Below, piece after piece: positions 1 through 8,962 of a stretch of 64,000 bases of DNA (position 1 is its first letter; each line of letters opens with the position of its first letter). The DNA lies in the NCBI RefSeq assembly GCF_001514235.1, contig NZ_KQ948936.1:62001-126000 (forward strand), written 5' to 3'. The translations under genes were made by a program, and so were the position numbers. Under the pieces are notes generated by a model. The model did no database searches, was not told the DNA's origin, and saw nothing but the letters and a program-made list of their open reading frames with translations. Source of the DNA: Streptomyces caeruleatus (GTDB lineage Bacteria; Actinomycetota; Actinomycetes; Streptomycetales; Streptomycetaceae).

Positions 1-389
1 TCGGTGTCCCAGATGTCGTACGACGTGTTGTACGCGCCGGACGACGGGACGGTGACGTTGTAGCTGCTGGTGAGCGAGCCGAGGGAGGCGATCGTCTTGT
101 TGATCACCTTCTTGGAGTCGGGGTAGGACTTGATGCCGCCAGTGTTGGGGTGGTTGGCCCAGACACCCCAGTTGGTACCGGAGTTGGCCCATATGCACTG
201 GCTGCCGGCGCCGGAGCCCCAGATGTTGTTGTAGAGCGTGTACCCGTTGAGGCTGGTGTTGCCCCACTGGTCGCAGGAGTTCCAGACCGCGGCCGAGGCG
301 GGGGCGGAGGCCAGTCCGACGACGGCGCCGACGGCCATCGCCGGGGCCAGCGCGGCCGTGGTGATCTTGCGCAGTGCGCTCTTTGCCAT
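1..389 (-). CDS. GH12 endoglucanase/xyloglucanase, 3' end missing
   Basis: Partial gene whose C-terminal part lies beyond the left edge; 129 codons are visible. It starts at ATG 389 behind a GGAAAGG ribosome site. The first ~34 residues form a secretion signal: basic start MAKSALRK, hydrophobic core, and an Ala-x-Ala cleavage site (ASAA). The mature protein opens with AVWNSCDQWGNT, then YTLYNNIWG, SQCIW and IKSYP, and ends in view with SYDIWDT. This pattern matches glycoside hydrolase family 12, secreted endo-beta-1,4-glucanases many of which cut xyloglucan. It is the last visible gene of the leftward sugar operon, 48 bp after the GH95 gene. Family is assigned from recalled motifs; the catalytic glutamates are not in view. 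Confidence 0.85.
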   Translation of the reverse strand, partial: MAKSALRKITTAALAPAMAVGAVVGLASAPASAAVWNSCDQWGNTSLNGYTLYNNIWGSGAGSQCIWANSGTNWGVWANHPNTGGIKSYPDSKKVINKTIASLGSLTSSYNVTVPSSGAYNTSYDIWDT

Positions 390-437
390 GGTGTCCCTTT
401 CCATGGGTGGGGGGAAATGCGGGGGATGTGCGGGGAG

Positions 438-2651
438 CTACCACGCCCCCAGACTGAGGACGTGGTCTTCTCCGGCGACGAGGTCGAGCGGCTGTGCGGT
501 GCTGTCGCCGTCGCCGTCGTCGGAAGAAGTCCGGAGTTCGACGCGGACGGTGCGGGACGGCTTCAGGACCGCCGTCGCGCCGTCGCGCGTCCAGGTCAGG
601 TCGACCTCCGCGCCGAACCGGGTGCGGACGCCCAGGAGGCTGCCCTCCCGGAGGGTGGGGGGAAGGGCGGGCAGCAGGACCAGTCGGTCCGGGGTCGACT
701 GCACGAGCATCTCGATCAGTACGGCGGGCAGGGTGTGCGCGGCGTCCGCGTTGTAGACATCGCGGTTCGGGTAGTGGGCGCTCATCAGGGAGGCGTGGAA
801 GAAGTCGCCGCCCAGGACCTGGTCGAGGGCGTGGGCGACCCGGCCGGCGTCCCTGAGGCGGGCCGCGATGAGGGCGTGGTGGAGGTGGCCGTGCGCGGAG
901 TCGTTCTCGGCGCCGCGCAGTTCGAGGGCACGATGGGCGGCCGTCGCGAGGTCGGGGGTGTCGTACGGGGTGATCTCGTCGAGCGGCCAGACGCCGTAGA
1001 GGTGGCTGAGGTGGCGGTGGTCGTAGGCGTCCTCCAGGCCGGGCCAGGCCCATTCGGCGAGGGCGCCGTCGGCGTTGATCCGGTGCGGTGGGAGGCGGTC
1101 GGCTAGGGCGCGCCAGCGGGCGGCGTCCGGGGTGTCCGGGTGATGGTCGGCGGCGGTGAGCAGTGCGTGCCGGGCCGCCGAGAGGTCCATGGCGGCGTTG
1201 ATCGTGGCCCAGCTCGCGTTGGCCGGTCGGTTCTCGGGTGAGTAGGAGGGGACGACGACCACATGGCCGTCGTCGTCGGTCCGGGTGAGGAAGTCCTCGT
1301 AGAACAGCGCCACTTCGGCGAGGGCGGCGGCGGTGCGCGGGTCGCGGGTGCCCTGGGTCTCGTCGTGGTCGACGAGTGGCTTGAGCAGCCAGTCGGCGCC
1401 CGCGGTCCACAGGTGCAGGGGGTATTCGCGGCTGAAGTGGTACGAGTGTCCCGACTCGCCGTCGGTGTGGGCGGGCGCCACCACGCCCCGGGTGCCGAAG
1501 ACAGCGCGGGCGTTGTCGCGCCAGTCGGGCAGCTGGCGTTGGACGAGCGCGGCGTGGGCCTCGGTGACCTCGGGCAGGGCGGCGGCCGCGGCGGAGGCGG
1601 TCTGCAGGTTGAGGTTGGCGTCGTTGGTGAACGCGCCCGACCAGGCGGTGTCCCAGTCGCCGGTCCACAGGCCGGTCAGCCGGGGCGGGAGGAGGCCGCT
1701 GGCGGACAGCAGGTGGTAGCGGCCGGCCGCGAAGAGCCGCTCCAGCAGGGCGGCGGCACCCGGGCGCTTCAGCAACTCCGAGCCGGACAGGGCGCGTTCG
1801 GCCGGGTCGGCGGCGAGGTCGAGGGTGACGCGCTCGTAGGCGGTGCCGTGGAGGGCGACATGGCGGGCGAGGAGTTCGTCGTACTCCGTGGCCGCCAGGT
1901 CGCGCAGGGCGCGGCTCTCCGCGGTCACGTCGAGTTCGCCGGTGTGCCGTCGGACCCGGGTGAGGAGCAGGACGGAGCGGGCGTGCTCGATGTGCGCACC
2001 GGGCGGGGTGAGGGTTGTCGTGCCGCCGGTGACGGTGATCAGGCTGACGCCGGTGAAGGCGCGGTCGCTGTCGGGGTAGCGGGCGCGCAGGCTGAGCAGG
2101 GCGCCCTCGGGGGTGAGGACGGCTCCGTGGCCGACGCCCAGTGCGGCGGGGGCGCCGGGCAGGGCGTGGTCCAGGGAGATGTCGAGGGTGGTGCCGGGGG
2201 CCGTGACGCGCTGGACGATCACGTCGTCCGCGCGGGAGACGAAGACCTCGCTGGTCCAGTCGCCGCACGCCGCCCGGACGACACCCGTGGCGAAGTCGAC
2301 GGACCGGCGGTAGCCGTGCCCTTCGTCGGAGGGTCGGCGCAGCCGGATCTGGAAGGCGGGGTGGAAGGGCTGCACCCACTGGAGCGGGCGGCCGTCGGTG
2401 AAGCCCTCCGCCGCGGTGTGGTCGCCGGCCAGGAGGCGGTCCTGGAGGGCGGGGAGGTAGGCGGCGAGCTTCGGGGGGCGGGTGTCGCTGCCGCCCGGGC
2501 GGACCAGGGTGTGATGGGTGACGATGACGCGGTCGTCGTTCGGGTCACCGAACACAAGGGTGCCGTGGTGGCCGTTGCCGCTGAGGAGGGCGTCCTCCCA
2601 GCGGGCGGCGGGCTGCGGTTCCCACGTTCCGTGGGCCGGCGTTCGGGTCAT
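438..2651 (-). CDS. GH95 alpha-L-fucosidase/galactosidase-like glycosidase
   Basis: A 737-residue protein of the (alpha/alpha)6-barrel family GH95. Members remove terminal alpha-1,2-L-fucose, or alpha-L-galactose, from oligosaccharides such as xyloglucan side chains. The family's NxN pair is seen as NLN at about residues 346-348 in GAFTNDANLNLQ. The SPEN motif (in PSYSPENRP) and the HRHLSHLYGVWP stretch near the C-terminus are also typical. There is no signal peptide, so it probably acts in the cytoplasm on imported oligosaccharides. The ATG at 2651 overlaps the stop of the upstream GH42 gene, consistent with translational coupling. Substrate is inferred from family and neighbours; other alpha-linked sugars are possible. 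Confidence 0.86.
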   Translation of the reverse strand: MTRTPAHGTWEPQPAARWEDALLSGNGHHGTLVFGDPNDDRVIVTHHTLVRPGGSDTRPPKLAAYLPALQDRLLAGDHTAAEGFTDGRPLQWVQPFHPAFQIRLRRPSDEGHGYRRSVDFATGVVRAACGDWTSEVFVSRADDVIVQRVTAPGTTLDISLDHALPGAPAALGVGHGAVLTPEGALLSLRARYPDSDRAFTGVSLITVTGGTTTLTPPGAHIEHARSVLLLTRVRRHTGELDVTAESRALRDLAATEYDELLARHVALHGTAYERVTLDLAADPAERALSGSELLKRPGAAALLERLFAAGRYHLLSASGLLPPRLTGLWTGDWDTAWSGAFTNDANLNLQTASAAAAALPEVTEAHAALVQRQLPDWRDNARAVFGTRGVVAPAHTDGESGHSYHFSREYPLHLWTAGADWLLKPLVDHDETQGTRDPRTAAALAEVALFYEDFLTRTDDDGHVVVVPSYSPENRPANASWATINAAMDLSAARHALLTAADHHPDTPDAARWRALADRLPPHRINADGALAEWAWPGLEDAYDHRHLSHLYGVWPLDEITPYDTPDLATAAHRALELRGAENDSAHGHLHHALIAARLRDAGRVAHALDQVLGGDFFHASLMSAHYPNRDVYNADAAHTLPAVLIEMLVQSTPDRLVLLPALPPTLREGSLLGVRTRFGAEVDLTWTRDGATAVLKPSRTVRVELRTSSDDGDGDSTAQPLDLVAGEDHVLSLGAW

Positions 2652-4633
2652 GGCCGCAGTACCGCCACGTCGTAGCGGCCGAGGCTGACCCGGTCCGTGA
2701 CGGACGTGCCGGTCAGCAGGTCGCGGTGGGTGCCGGGCACCTCCACGGTCACCGGCTCCCGGCCGTGGTTCAGCACGAACAGCACCTCGCCCCGGCGTAC
2801 CGCCTCGACCTGCTCGGGGAGGCCGTCGAGCACCGGGCGGACGCCCGTGCCGGCCGCGATCCGGGCCAGCAGGTCGCGCAGCGCGTCCGGCTCGGGGAGC
2901 GTGGAGACGTACCAGGCCCGGTCCTTGCGCAGGACGGCGGGCAGTCCGTCGAGTTCACCGCCCTTGTACGGAAGGGTCTCGTCGGCGGTGCCGTCGGCCT
3001 CCAGTTCCTCGGACCACAGCGTGCCGCCGAAGCCCTCGCAGGCGACGCTCTCCCCGGCGTCCAGCGGCCACCACTCGTGCAGCGTGCGGATGCCGAACAG
3101 CTCGCGCAGCCGGGCGTCCATGCCGCCGGGCCGCACCCGGTCGTCCTCGTCGGCGACGCCGGTGAGGAACCCGCAGACGAGGGTGCCGCCCTGGCGGACG
3201 TAGGCGAGGAGGTTCTCGATCGCCGCGTCCGTGAGGAGGTACAGCTGCGGTACGACGACCAGCCGGTACGCGGAGAGGTCGTGCTCGGGGTGGGCGAAGT
3301 CGGTGGTGAGGTGGGCCTGCCACAGGGCGCGGTGCCAGGTCTTGAGCACGTCCGCGTGGTCGACCCGCTGGGAGAGACGGCCGTCCTGGGCGCCGGCCCA
3401 CCAGGCGTGCCAGTCGTGCAGGACGGCGACGTCGGCGCCGCTGTGCCGGCCGGACACCTCCGGGGCGATCCGCGCGAGGTCGGCGCCGAGCCGCTTGACC
3501 TCCTGGTACGTCCGGCCCTCCTCCCCCGCGTGGCTGACCATGCCGGAGTGGAACTTCTCCGCGCCCTGCCGGGACTGCCGCCACTGGAAGTAGCAGACGG
3601 CGTCGGCGCCGCGGGCCACGGCCTGGAGGGACCACAGGCGGTTGAGTCCCCGGGGCTTGGGGTGGTTGACGCCCCGCCAGTTGACCGGCCCGGCCGCCTG
3701 TTCCATGAGCACCCACGGCCCGCGTGCCTGGGAGCGGGTCATGTCCTGTACGAGGGCGCCGTGCTGGGCGCCGAGCGGGTCGCGCGGGTCGGGGTAGAGG
3801 TCGACGGAGACGACGTCCTCCTCCTCGGCCCAGCGCCAGGCGTCCTGCCCGAACCACAGCGGCATGAAGTTGCTGGTCACCGGCAGGTGCGGGGTGTGGC
3901 GCCGGACGATGTCGCGCTCGGCGACGTAGCACTCCAGGAGCATGTCGGAGGTGAAGCGCCGGAAGTCCAGGACCTGGGCGGGATTACGCATGTAGTGCGG
4001 CTGACGGGCGGGCAGGACGCCGTCCCAGGTGTCGTAGCCCTGGCTCCAGAAGGCGGTGCCCCAGGCCTCGTTGAGGGCGTCGAGGGTGCCGTACTTCTCA
4101 CGCAGCCACCGTCGGAAGGCGGCCGCGGCCTCGTCGCCGTGGTCGAAGGTGCAGTACTCGTTGTTGATGTGCCACATCGTCAGGGCGGGGTGGCCGCCGT
4201 AGCGGGCGGCCAGGTCCTCGGTGATGGCGGCGGCGTAGCGCCGGTAGGTGGCGCTGGAGTGCGAGAAGTGCTGCCGGCCGCCCCACCACTCGGTGCGGCC
4301 GTCCTCGGTGACGGGCAAGGTGTCGGGGTGCAGCCGGCCCATCCAGGGCGGCGGTGAGGAGGTCGGGGTGGCGAGGACGACGCCGATGCCGCCCTCGTGC
4401 ATCAGGTCCATCAGCGTGTCCAGCCAGCCGAACTCCCGCGCGCCCGGCTCCGGTTCCAGCTTCGACCAGGAGAAGACGCCGAGGGTGACCGAGTTGACGC
4501 CGGCGGCCTTCATCAGCCGGACGTCCTCGTGCCAGGTCTCCTCGGGCCACTGCTCGGGGTTGTAGTCGCCGCCGAAGAGGAGACGACCTCGGGTGGCGTC
4601 GCTCAGGGCGGGCCGCCCCTTCTCCTCCGGCAT
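2648..4633 (-). CDS. GH42 beta-galactosidase
   Basis: A 661-residue family GH42 beta-galactosidase. The N-terminal TIM barrel shows FGGDYNPEQWPEETW (about 20-34), the acid/base glutamate in HINNEYC (E159) and the nucleophile in VLMEQAAG (E311). A trimerisation domain and a small beta domain follow. No signal peptide is present, so it likely removes beta-galactose from imported oligosaccharides in the cytoplasm. The open frame extends further upstream, but that part has Arg/Pro-rich composition and overlaps the GH74 coding sequence. The chosen ATG at 4633 overlaps the GH74 stop by one base (TGATG), which indicates coupled translation. Confidence 0.9.
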   Translation of the reverse strand: MPEEKGRPALSDATRGRLLFGGDYNPEQWPEETWHEDVRLMKAAGVNSVTLGVFSWSKLEPEPGAREFGWLDTLMDLMHEGGIGVVLATPTSSPPPWMGRLHPDTLPVTEDGRTEWWGGRQHFSHSSATYRRYAAAITEDLAARYGGHPALTMWHINNEYCTFDHGDEAAAAFRRWLREKYGTLDALNEAWGTAFWSQGYDTWDGVLPARQPHYMRNPAQVLDFRRFTSDMLLECYVAERDIVRRHTPHLPVTSNFMPLWFGQDAWRWAEEEDVVSVDLYPDPRDPLGAQHGALVQDMTRSQARGPWVLMEQAAGPVNWRGVNHPKPRGLNRLWSLQAVARGADAVCYFQWRQSRQGAEKFHSGMVSHAGEEGRTYQEVKRLGADLARIAPEVSGRHSGADVAVLHDWHAWWAGAQDGRLSQRVDHADVLKTWHRALWQAHLTTDFAHPEHDLSAYRLVVVPQLYLLTDAAIENLLAYVRQGGTLVCGFLTGVADEDDRVRPGGMDARLRELFGIRTLHEWWPLDAGESVACEGFGGTLWSEELEADGTADETLPYKGGELDGLPAVLRKDRAWYVSTLPEPDALRDLLARIAAGTGVRPVLDGLPEQVEAVRRGEVLFVLNHGREPVTVEVPGTHRDLLTGTSVTDRVSLGRYDVAVLRP

Positions 4634-6855
4634 CAGACGGGCTCCCCGTACTGCACACCCCGCCCGTTGGTGGCGACGTAGACCCGGCCGTGGATGCGTG
4701 GGTCGCCGGTGATGGCGGCCCCGATCCAGCCCCACTGGTGCTGGTCGTCGTTGATCCGCGTCCAGGTCGTGGCCTCGTCGTCGGAGCGGTACACGGCGGT
4801 GATCGTCTCCGTCGAGCCGACCATGTAGACGGCCGGGTAGGAGGCGCCGTCGGCGGCCTTGCCGAAGCCGAGGGTGTACGACGCCCAGCAGCTGCCGACC
4901 TTGCTGAAGTTCGCACCGCCGTCGGTGGAGCGGTACAGCCCGTTCCACTTGAGGCTCAGCCACAGGTCACCGGACCGGCCCGGGGCCGCGGTCAGCTGGA
5001 ACTGCGTGTCGCCCGACTTCAGGCCGGTGGCCCGGGCGGCGAAGGTCAGGCCGCCGTCGGTGCTGGCGTGGAGGGTGCCGGTGGCGGTGTCGAAGGCGTA
5101 GAAGAGCTTCGGGTCGACGGGGTCCGCGACCGGCACGGCGCCCTTCGGCAGGGAGGCGACCTCGGCCCAGGTGGCGCCGTTGTCGGCCGAACGCTGGGCC
5201 GGGTAGACGGTGCCGTCCCAGTGCGCGAAGGACCACAGCACCGCACTGCCGTCGGCGTTGGTGACGATCGGCCCCGGCGCGTCCTTGGCGATGGCGGGCT
5301 GTGCCGCGAAGGGCGCCCAGGTCCTGCCGCCGTCGTTCGAGTAGGCACCGTTGCCGTGGTCGCCCCAGCCGGCCCGGACGACGTACGACGGCTTGGCCGC
5401 CGCCTGGGCCAGGCCGGTGGACGTTCCGAACACGGGGTTCGAGGCCATGCCACGCGAGGGTGACGCCGTGAGCGAGTCGTGGTACATCACGCCGACGTCG
5501 CCGTTGCCGCTGATCAGATGTGCCGCTCCGACCGAGGGCGAGACCAGCTGGCGGACGGACGTCTCCTCCAGGCCGCGGATCTGCGGGGCCCAGTTCTTCA
5601 GGTCGCGGGTGCCGTAGAGGGTCGCGCCGGTGCCGTAGACGATGTGCTTCGAGTCGTACGGGTCGATGCCGACCGCCTGGATCCACCAGCCGAACTTGGG
5701 CGCGTCGGCACCGAAGGCGAGGAAGGGGGTCTCGGAGATGTCGAGGACGGCCTTGTCCTTCAGGGACGTCCAGCTGCGGCCGCCGTCGGTGCTCCGGTAC
5801 AGGGTGTCGACCAGCGCCCAGCGGTTGTTGGTGGAGACGACGACGGTGCCGGGGCGACAGGCGTCGACGGCGACTCCGCCGTACGCGAAGGTGTCGGTCC
5901 CGCCGTCGCTCGTCGCCCCGCCGGGCTTCACCGGCGTGACCTCGGTCCACTTCCCGTCGGTGGTGCGCAGCTTGTGCACGCTGCCGTCCGACTGTCCGTT
6001 GGGACCGGGCGCGTTGCCGTACGTCACGTACAGCTCACGCGTGTGCTTGTCGTACGCGGCGCGGATCGGCACCTTGGCCGCGGTGCCGGTGGGCTGTCCG
6101 GGTACGGCCTCCCAGGTCGTGCCGTCGGAGGTGCGGTAGAGGTTGGCCTTCCCGGCGGTGCCGTCGGAGTCGCCCCAGCCGGCATAGACGGTACGGCCGG
6201 CGGCGACGAGGAGCGTGACGCCCTGGCCGGTGGCACTGGGCGCGGCCGGGAAGCTCACGGTCTGCCAACTGGCGCCGCGGTCGGCCGACTTGAGCAGCCC
6301 GTCGTGCCGGGTACCCAGCCACAGCGTGTCACTGTCCCGCGGATCGACGAGCAGCCGCTCCCCCGCACCCCGCCCGTCCTCGTTGGCCCCGAGCTTCACG
6401 GTGAGATCGGTGCGCTTCCAAGTGGCGCCGCGGTCCTCGGAGCGCAGAACGGCTCCGTTCCCGGCCCACGACTGGGCATACGTGCCGAGCGAGAGGTAGA
6501 CCCGGTTCGGGTGCGCCGGGTCGACGGCGATGGCCTCGACGCCGAGCAGGTTCCAGTCGTCCCAGCCGATGTGGTCGGTCAGCGGAATCCAGCGGTCGGT
6601 CCGGTCGTCCCAGCGGTAGGCGCCGCCGACGTCGGTACGGGCGTAGGCGAGGCCGCGGACGGAGGGGTGGAAGAGGACACCGGTGACGAATCCGGTGCCG
6701 CCCATGACGGCGGTGCGCCAGCGGTAGGCGGGGGTGGTGGCAGCAGCAGGCTCAGCTGCGGCAGCGCGCGCCGCGAGGGGCGGAAGGGCGGTGAGTGCGG
6801 CGGCGGCCGCGGTGCCGGCGAGAACGGTTCTTCTGCAAGGGGGCGACGCGTGCAT
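4633..6855 (-). CDS. Secreted GH74 xyloglucanase-type hydrolase
   Basis: A 740-residue GH74 enzyme; the family hydrolyses the xyloglucan backbone outside the cell. The N-terminus CRRTVLAGTAAAA looks like a twin-arginine (Tat) signal, cleaved near ARAAAAEPA. The mature part has repeated beta-propeller BNR-type signatures (RSEDRGATW, KSADRGASW, RSTDGGRSW, SNDGGRTW, RSTDGGANF) of a two-propeller fold. ARTDVGGAYRW (Asp ~75) matches the position of a family catalytic Asp. No carbohydrate-binding module follows the catalytic part. ATG 6855 is preferred over the longer frame because the signal begins there and GAGG lies 8 bases upstream. A 131-bp gap with a dispersed repeat separates it from the permease gene. 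Confidence 0.9.
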   Translation of the reverse strand: MHASPPCRRTVLAGTAAAAALTALPPLAARAAAAEPAAATTPAYRWRTAVMGGTGFVTGVLFHPSVRGLAYARTDVGGAYRWDDRTDRWIPLTDHIGWDDWNLLGVEAIAVDPAHPNRVYLSLGTYAQSWAGNGAVLRSEDRGATWKRTDLTVKLGANEDGRGAGERLLVDPRDSDTLWLGTRHDGLLKSADRGASWQTVSFPAAPSATGQGVTLLVAAGRTVYAGWGDSDGTAGKANLYRTSDGTTWEAVPGQPTGTAAKVPIRAAYDKHTRELYVTYGNAPGPNGQSDGSVHKLRTTDGKWTEVTPVKPGGATSDGGTDTFAYGGVAVDACRPGTVVVSTNNRWALVDTLYRSTDGGRSWTSLKDKAVLDISETPFLAFGADAPKFGWWIQAVGIDPYDSKHIVYGTGATLYGTRDLKNWAPQIRGLEETSVRQLVSPSVGAAHLISGNGDVGVMYHDSLTASPSRGMASNPVFGTSTGLAQAAAKPSYVVRAGWGDHGNGAYSNDGGRTWAPFAAQPAIAKDAPGPIVTNADGSAVLWSFAHWDGTVYPAQRSADNGATWAEVASLPKGAVPVADPVDPKLFYAFDTATGTLHASTDGGLTFAARATGLKSGDTQFQLTAAPGRSGDLWLSLKWNGLYRSTDGGANFSKVGSCWASYTLGFGKAADGASYPAVYMVGSTETITAVYRSDDEATTWTRINDDQHQWGWIGAAITGDPRIHGRVYVATNGRGVQYGEPV

Positions 6856-6895
6856 GACACATACCTCGTTGCTCTGAAAGGAAGGGGGAGGAGAG

Positions 6896-6955
6896 CGCCC
6901 CGAAAGGGGCGCGGGGAACTGCGCGACCAGCCACGAACAACCCGCAGCCGCCAGA
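6896..6955 (+). repeat. Dispersed GC-rich palindromic repeat, copy A
   Basis: Begins with a small hairpin (GCGCCCC GAAA GGGGCGC) followed by GGGGAACTGCGCGACCAGCC and a tail rich in CGCAGCCG. The same core recurs at 22527-22588 and 41826-41895. It lies in the gap between the permease and GH74 genes. The hairpin could stabilise the mRNA end of the transporter part of the operon or reduce read-through into GH74; this role is inferred. Confidence 0.7.
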
Positions 6956-6986
6956 CAACCGATGCACCCCGTTGAGTGGGCGCCGA

Positions 6987-7913
6987 TCAACCCTTTACCG
7001 CACCCGTCAACATGCCCTTCTTGAAATGCCGCTGGACGAAGGGAGAGGCAACCGCGACGGGAATCAGCGCGAGGACCATGACGGCCATCTGCAACCCCAG
7101 CGCGGACAACTGCCCCGTACGCACTGCCTGCTGAAGCCCCGTCGGCGCCTCGGTGTTCTTCTGCACCAGCTGAATGAGCACGTTCTGCAACGGCATCATC
7201 TGCTGGTCGGTGAGGTAGATGGACGCGTTGAACCAGGCACTCCAGTACCCGACCGCGTAGAACAGCGAGATCACGGCCAGCACAGCCCGCGACAGCGGCA
7301 TGATGATGGTCAACAGAATCCGCAGATCACCGGCCCCGTCAATCCGCGCCGACTCGGTCAGCTCGGGCGAGATCCCCATGAAGAACGCCCGCAGCACAAG
7401 GATGTTGAAGACACTGACCGCACTCGGCAGGATCAACGACAGATACGTGTCGGTCAGCCCGAGCGACTGCACCAGCAGATACGTGGGAATCAGCCCGGCG
7501 CCGAAGAACATCGTCGCCATCATGGTCATCAGGAAGAACCGGTGCCCCAGACTCCCCGGCCGGGACAGCCCGTAGGCCGCGAGCACCGACACCGCCATGG
7601 AGAACAGCGTGCCGACGAGCGTCACCCCGACCGAGACCATGATCGCCCGGCTGACCTGACCACCGCTGAGCAGCTCCGTGTAGTTGACGAAGGTGATGCC
7701 CTGGGGGATCACGACGAGCCCGCCGACCCGGTCGATCACCGGTTTGGGGGAGAGGCTGGTGACGATCACGATCCACAGCGGACCGAGCACGCCCAGACAG
7801 CACAGGAGGAGCAGTCCGCCCTTCGCGGTGAGTCCGGCCTTGCTGGGCGGCTCCTCCCACACCGGGCGGGCGGGCGCCTTGAGACTGCGGATGAGCTGCG
7901 TGTTGAGGCTCAC
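6987..7913 (-). CDS. Carbohydrate ABC transporter permease (MalG/LplC-type)
   Basis: A 308-residue inner-membrane permease of the binding-protein-dependent sugar transport class, with about six hydrophobic segments. The EAA loop that docks the ATPase is seen as ELTESARIDGAGDLRILLTIIMPLSR. The typical C-terminal QRHFKKGMLTGAVKG is intact. The start is GTG 7913, giving a GTGA overlap with the stop of the partner permease, so the two are probably translated in step. No ATPase gene is in the operon; Streptomyces sugar importers commonly share a single MsiK-type ATPase encoded elsewhere. Confidence 0.92.
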   Translation of the reverse strand: MSLNTQLIRSLKAPARPVWEEPPSKAGLTAKGGLLLLCCLGVLGPLWIVIVTSLSPKPVIDRVGGLVVIPQGITFVNYTELLSGGQVSRAIMVSVGVTLVGTLFSMAVSVLAAYGLSRPGSLGHRFFLMTMMATMFFGAGLIPTYLLVQSLGLTDTYLSLILPSAVSVFNILVLRAFFMGISPELTESARIDGAGDLRILLTIIMPLSRAVLAVISLFYAVGYWSAWFNASIYLTDQQMMPLQNVLIQLVQKNTEAPTGLQQAVRTGQLSALGLQMAVMVLALIPVAVASPFVQRHFKKGMLTGAVKG

Positions 7914-8962
7914 TTCTTGTACACCCCCTGCTCGCCGAGGAGATGCGCGAACTTGTTCGCGCCCAGGACGAGACAGACTCCGATGGCGCCCTTGACGAGG
8001 CCGACCGCGGCCGCGTAGCTGAAGTCGCCGTTCTGGATACCCATGTTCCACACGTAGGTGTCGAGGACCTCGCTGGCCCCCGCACCGACCGCGTACCGCT
8101 GGAGCAGGAACTGCTCGAAGCCGACGCTGAGCGCGTCACCGACCCTGAGGACCAGCAGCAGCGCGATCACCGGGCGCAGTGCGGGCAGCGTGACGTGCCA
8201 CATGCGGCGCCAGCGTCCCGCGCCGTCCATGGCGGCGGCCTCGTACAGGTCGGTGCTGACCGCGGCCAGCGCCGCGAGGAAGACGATGATGCCCCAGCCG
8301 GCGTCCTTCCAGACGGACTGCGCGGTGACCAGGTACTTGAAGAGGTCCGCGTTGGTCATCAGGTCGAAGCCGCTCCAGCCGTGGTCCTCCAGGGTCTGGG
8401 CGATGATGCCCGCGCCGCCGAAGATCTGCTGGAAGACGGTGACGACGAGGACCCACGAGAAGAAGTGCGGCAGATACATGATCGCCTGTGCCACGGCCCG
8501 CACCCGGGGCCGGATCACACTGTTGATGAGCAGCGCGAGGGCGATGGGAACCGGGAAGAACAGCGCCAGTTGGAGCAGGAACAGGACGATGGTGTTCTTC
8601 GCGGCGCTCCAGAACAACGGGTCGTCGATCATCCGCGAGAACTGCTCCACGCCGACCCAGGGGCTGTGGAAGATCGCCGTGACGCCGTTGCTGGAGACGT
8701 AGGGGTCGTAGTCCTGGAAGGCGACGACGTTGCCCAGCAGCGGGACGTAGTTGAAGAGCAGGAGCAGGACCATGACGGGCAGCGTCATCAGGATGAGCGC
8801 GCGGTCGCGGCGCAGCCGGACTTGGAAGGGAACCTTGCCGGCCTTGCCCGCCTTGCCCGGCACCGAGACCTTGGGAGACGCCGCGGCGACCGCGGCCGTC
8901 GGTTCCTCGACGGCCGCGGGGGGACGAGTCCCGTCGGGCCTGCTCCCGGCCGTGAGAGACAT
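7910..8962 (-). CDS. Carbohydrate ABC transporter permease (MalF/LplB-type)
   Basis: A 350-residue permease. A ~50-residue Ala/Pro/Lys-rich cytoplasmic tail precedes the first membrane segment (LILMTLPVMVLLLLFNYVPLLG), and six membrane segments are expected. The EAA loop is seen as DLYEAAAMDGAGRWRRMWHV followed by TLPALRPV. It should pair with the following permease to form the channel of an oligosaccharide importer. The ATG at 8962 overlaps the stop of the binding-protein gene as TGATG. The longer open frame upstream is an out-of-frame reading of the binding-protein gene. Confidence 0.92.
   Translation of the reverse strand: MSLTAGSRPDGTRPPAAVEEPTAAVAAASPKVSVPGKAGKAGKVPFQVRLRRDRALILMTLPVMVLLLLFNYVPLLGNVVAFQDYDPYVSSNGVTAIFHSPWVGVEQFSRMIDDPLFWSAAKNTIVLFLLQLALFFPVPIALALLINSVIRPRVRAVAQAIMYLPHFFSWVLVVTVFQQIFGGAGIIAQTLEDHGWSGFDLMTNADLFKYLVTAQSVWKDAGWGIIVFLAALAAVSTDLYEAAAMDGAGRWRRMWHVTLPALRPVIALLLVLRVGDALSVGFEQFLLQRYAVGAGASEVLDTYVWNMGIQNGDFSYAAAVGLVKGAIGVCLVLGANKFAHLLGEQGVYKK

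Noticed and set aside
1263..2675. Long plus-strand open frame of 470 codons opposite the GH95 gene
   Set aside because: Gly/Val/Ala-rich composition and no domain; the minus-strand frame has GH95 motifs and proper codon bias. A typical antisense shadow in high-GC DNA.
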